From the NCBI GenBank assembly GCA_027002665.1, contig JALWZK010000030.1, positions 1 through 8,569 on the forward strand: DNA of 8,569 bases, given 5' to 3'. Positions within the stretch are counted from its first letter, which is position 1; each line of letters starts with the position of its first letter. The DNA is from Campylobacteraceae bacterium (lineage in GTDB: Bacteria; Campylobacterota; Campylobacteria; Campylobacterales; Sulfurovaceae). This document shows positions 7,481 to 8,569 of this stretch, one piece after another. Below the pieces are notes generated by a model that was not told the origin of the DNA, did not search any database, and saw nothing but the letters and a program-made list of their open reading frames with translations. The position numbers and the translations under genes were made by a program.

Positions 7481-7481
7481 T
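7452..7481 (+). promoter_or_regulatory. Probable promoter of the NlpC/P60 gene inside the dprA 3' end
   Basis: TTGAGA (7452-7457), an 18-bp spacer and an extended -10 TGGTATAAT (7473-7481) overlap the dprA end; the dprA stop TAA (7478-7480) is part of the -10 box. The predicted start is near 7488, inside the 16-T run, giving a leader of about 75 nt to the next ATG. A second, weaker candidate is TAAAAT at 7527-7532. Confidence 0.5.
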
Positions 7482-7484
7482 TTA

Positions 7485-7500
7485 TTTTTTTTTTTTTTTT
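7485..7500 (+). repeat. Homopolymer of 16 T between dprA and the NlpC/P60 gene
   Basis: An uninterrupted T16 tract begins 4 nt after the dprA stop codon. No GC-rich stem directly precedes it, so it does not look like the U-tract of an ordinary terminator. Tracts this long slip during replication and could vary in length between cells. The rest of 7501-7551 is AT-only apart from a few bases. Confidence 0.9.
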
Positions 7501-7562
7501 AAATCCTATATTTAATTTTAAAATAGTAAAATATATTTTAAATAGAAAAATAAGGATTTTAT

Positions 7563-8051
7563 ATGTATAGGAGATTTCCAACTACCCTTCTACTCTTATC
7601 TCTTCTCTTTACAGGTTGTTTAAAAAGACCCCATAGAGCAATGAATTATCATTATCATACTAATCATACTAATAGCAGAATAGTTAATATTGCTAAGAGA
7701 TATTTGGGAAAACCATATAGATATGGAGCAACAGGGCCAGATAGTTTTGACTGTTCCGGATTTGTATATCGGGTTACACAAGAGGCAGGAATCTATAATA
7801 TTCCTCGAACATCCATTGCACAATCTCAAATAAGAGGTGCAAAACTCTCTATCGATGAGTTAAGGGCAGGAGATTTACTATTTTTCGATACAGCTCAAAG
7901 AGGACACATAAACCACTCCGGTATATATATTGGGAATCATAGATTTATCCATGCAAGTAGTGGAAAGGCACACTCTGTAACCATATCCAATTTAGATGGT
8001 TGGTATAAAGATAAGTTTAGATGGGGAAAAAGAGTTGAAAGAAGTTATTAG
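7563..8051 (+). CDS. NlpC/P60-family cell-wall hydrolase, lipoprotein
   Basis: This 162-residue protein is a predicted peptidoglycan endopeptidase of the NlpC/P60 family, which usually cut D-Glu/meso-DAP-type peptide bonds. The N-terminus MYRRFPTTLLLLSLLFTGC is a lipoprotein signal with lipobox LFTGC and lipidated Cys19; residue 20 is Leu, not Asp, so export to the outer membrane is plausible. A His/Asn-rich linker follows (about 24-38, with a duplicated HTN). The catalytic domain spans about 39-160, with Cys64 in FDCSGF, His118 in NHSGIYIG and His130 in FIHAS as the expected Cys-His-His set, so it should be active. It resembles Spr/MepS-sized single-domain enzymes. AAGGA (7552-7556) is 6 nt before the ATG. 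The stop lies 2 nt from the 3' end of the convergent tRNA-Leu, with no room for a separate terminator. The exact bond cut is not known. Confidence 0.9.
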   Translation: MYRRFPTTLLLLSLLFTGCLKRPHRAMNYHYHTNHTNSRIVNIAKRYLGKPYRYGATGPDSFDCSGFVYRVTQEAGIYNIPRTSIAQSQIRGAKLSIDELRAGDLLFFDTAQRGHINHSGIYIGNHRFIHASSGKAHSVTISNLDGWYKDKFRWGKRVERSY

Positions 8052-8053
8052 AA

Positions 8054-8138
8054 TGGTGCGGATGAGAGGACTCGAACCTCCACGCCGTAAAGCACTAGAT
8101 CCTAAGTCTAGCGTGTATACCAATTTCACCACATCCGC
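8054..8138 (-). tRNA. tRNA-Leu (anticodon UAG)
   Basis: Read on the minus strand, GCGGATG (5') pairs with CATCCGC, followed by A73 and encoded CCA. The anticodon stem is CTAGA/TCTAG with loop CTTAGGA, giving anticodon TAG (8104-8102) for CUA. An extended variable arm marks it as class II, as expected for Leu. It is the last gene of the cluster, 7 nt after tRNA-Arg(UCU). Confidence 0.97.
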
Positions 8139-8145
8139 ACGCAAA

Positions 8146-8222
8146 TGGTACACCCGTCAGGATTCGAACCTGAGACCGTTCGCTTAGAAGGCGAATGCTC
8201 TATCCAGCTGAGCTACGAGTGC
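8146..8222 (-). tRNA. tRNA-Arg (anticodon UCU)
   Basis: A 77-nt cloverleaf including encoded CCA. The anticodon stem TTCGC/GCGAA encloses CTTCTAA, anticodon TCT (8188-8186), reading AGA, a frequent Arg codon in this window. The acceptor stem is GCACTCG/CGGGTGT with G1-U72 and U5-G68 wobble pairs and discriminator A73. Confidence 0.97.
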
Positions 8223-8245
8223 ATCAATAAAATAATTAAATCAGA

Positions 8246-8322
8246 TGGCACGCCAGAGAGGACTCGAACCTCTAACCCTCAGATCCGAAGTCTGATGCTC
8301 TATCCAATTGAGCCACTAGCGC
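8246..8322 (-). tRNA. tRNA-Arg (anticodon UCG)
   Basis: A 77-nt cloverleaf including encoded CCA. The anticodon stem TCAGA/TCTGA encloses CTTCGGA, anticodon TCG (8288-8286), reading CGA. The acceptor stem GCGCTAG/CTGGCGT again has G1-U72 and U5-G68 wobbles; the discriminator is G73. It lies 23 nt upstream of tRNA-Arg(UCU). Confidence 0.97.
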
Positions 8323-8332
8323 TTCTGCATCT

Positions 8333-8345
8333 TAGGTCATACCTA
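8333..8345 (-). other. Small hairpin in the tRNA-His to tRNA-Arg spacer
   Basis: TAGGT (8333-8337) and ACCTA (8341-8345) form a 5-bp stem with a 3-nt loop in the 38-nt spacer. In the minus-strand RNA its first arm is part of a GGUAGG (8347-8342) that repeats the 5' acceptor end of tRNA-His. A processing signal is possible; function is unproven. Confidence 0.3.
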
Positions 8346-8360
8346 CCACCGATTTGCTAA

Positions 8361-8437
8361 TGGGGTAGGCGACGGGACTCGAACCCGCGACACTCTGTGC
8401 CACAAACAGATGCTCTACCAACTGAACTACGCCTACC
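8361..8437 (-). tRNA. tRNA-His (anticodon GUG)
   Basis: The anticodon stem TCTGT/ACAGA encloses TTGTGGC, anticodon GTG (8403-8401). The acceptor stem has the extra genome-encoded G-1 (8437) opposite C73, the identity feature of tRNA-His, and CCA is encoded (8363-8361). Confidence 0.97.
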
Positions 8438-8478
8438 ATTAAATCTTTAATTTAACTACTATATTTTTAAATATCAAA

Positions 8479-8555
8479 TGGTCGGAGTGAAAGGACTCGA
8501 ACCTTCGACCCCCTGGTCCCAAACCAGGTGCGCTACCAGACTGCGCTACACTCCG
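8479..8555 (-). tRNA. tRNA-Pro (anticodon UGG)
   Basis: A 77-nt cloverleaf with encoded CCA. The acceptor CGGAGTG/CACTCCG begins with the C1-G72 pair typical of bacterial tRNA-Pro, with A73. The anticodon stem CCTGG/CCAGG encloses TTTGGGA, anticodon TGG (8521-8519). It is the first tRNA of the cluster visible here; the promoter must lie beyond 8555, outside or at the edge of the window. Confidence 0.97.
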
Positions 8556-8569
8556 TTATTATCTCAAAA

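Noticed and set aside
7430..7500. T16 tract as the U-tract of a dprA intrinsic terminator
   Set aside because: No stable GC-containing stem lies directly before the T-run; nearby partial repeats such as AGAG/CTCT are weak and too far away.
7996..8360. Plus-strand open frames with peptides such as RGLEPPR and PSGFEPETVRLEGE
   Set aside because: They are antisense to the tRNA-Leu and tRNA-Arg genes; such peptides are a well-known misannotation caused by conserved tRNA sequence.
8438..8478. TTGATA and TATAGT between tRNA-Pro and tRNA-His as an internal promoter
   Set aside because: The boxes are only 8 bp apart, far from the needed 16-18 bp, and the spacer is simple AT-rich sequence.
8558..8563. 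GATAAT on the minus strand as a promoter for the tRNA cluster
   Set aside because: It ends 2 nt before the tRNA-Pro 5' end, so transcription would begin inside the tRNA; the real promoter is probably outside the window.

Overview
The window (about 35% G+C by eye) looks like chromosomal DNA of a Campylobacterota (epsilonproteobacterial) species, probably a free-living or marine relative of Sulfurimonas or Sulfurovum. The reasons are the AT-rich sequence with frequent ATA and AGA codons, the short DprA of Helicobacter type, a 512-residue GuaA without a long N-terminus, the NhaD/DASS/Kef transporter set, and AT-rich promoters recognised mainly by their -10 box. The genus is an inference. No phage, IS, CRISPR or toxin-antitoxin signature was seen.

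Layout. Four genes on the minus strand fill 49-5135. In transcription order they are an NhaD-type Na+/H+ antiporter, GMP synthase (guaA), a small exported DUF11-like protein, and a Kef-type K+/H+ antiporter with a C-terminal NAD-binding (TrkA-N) domain. A hairpin and a fresh -10 box between nhaD and guaA suggest that nhaD is its own unit and that guaA, the DUF11-like gene and kef form an operon. A 207-bp divergent control region (5136-5342) separates this block from three plus-strand genes: a DASS/SLC13 sodium-coupled anion symporter, dprA (natural transformation; probable TTG start whose ribosome-binding site overlaps the symporter stop codon), and an NlpC/P60 lipoprotein. A minus-strand cluster of five CCA-encoding tRNAs, transcribed Pro-His-Arg-Arg-Leu, runs from 8555 to 8054 and ends 2 nt from the lipoprotein stop codon.

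How the genes may work together. NhaD extrudes Na+ in exchange for H+, and the divergent DASS symporter would spend that Na+ gradient to import a dicarboxylate or similar anion. Both promoters carry a copy of the same 17-bp motif, which hints at shared control. Kef adds a K+/H+ pathway, so three of the seven proteins handle cation homeostasis. dprA, guaA and the tRNAs are housekeeping or competence genes with no obvious link to transport.

The most interesting signals are in non-coding DNA: the repeated motif and tandem promoter elements in 5136-5342, and a 16-T homopolymer placed where a promoter at the end of dprA would begin transcription of the lipoprotein gene. I did not see a convincing new multi-gene system.
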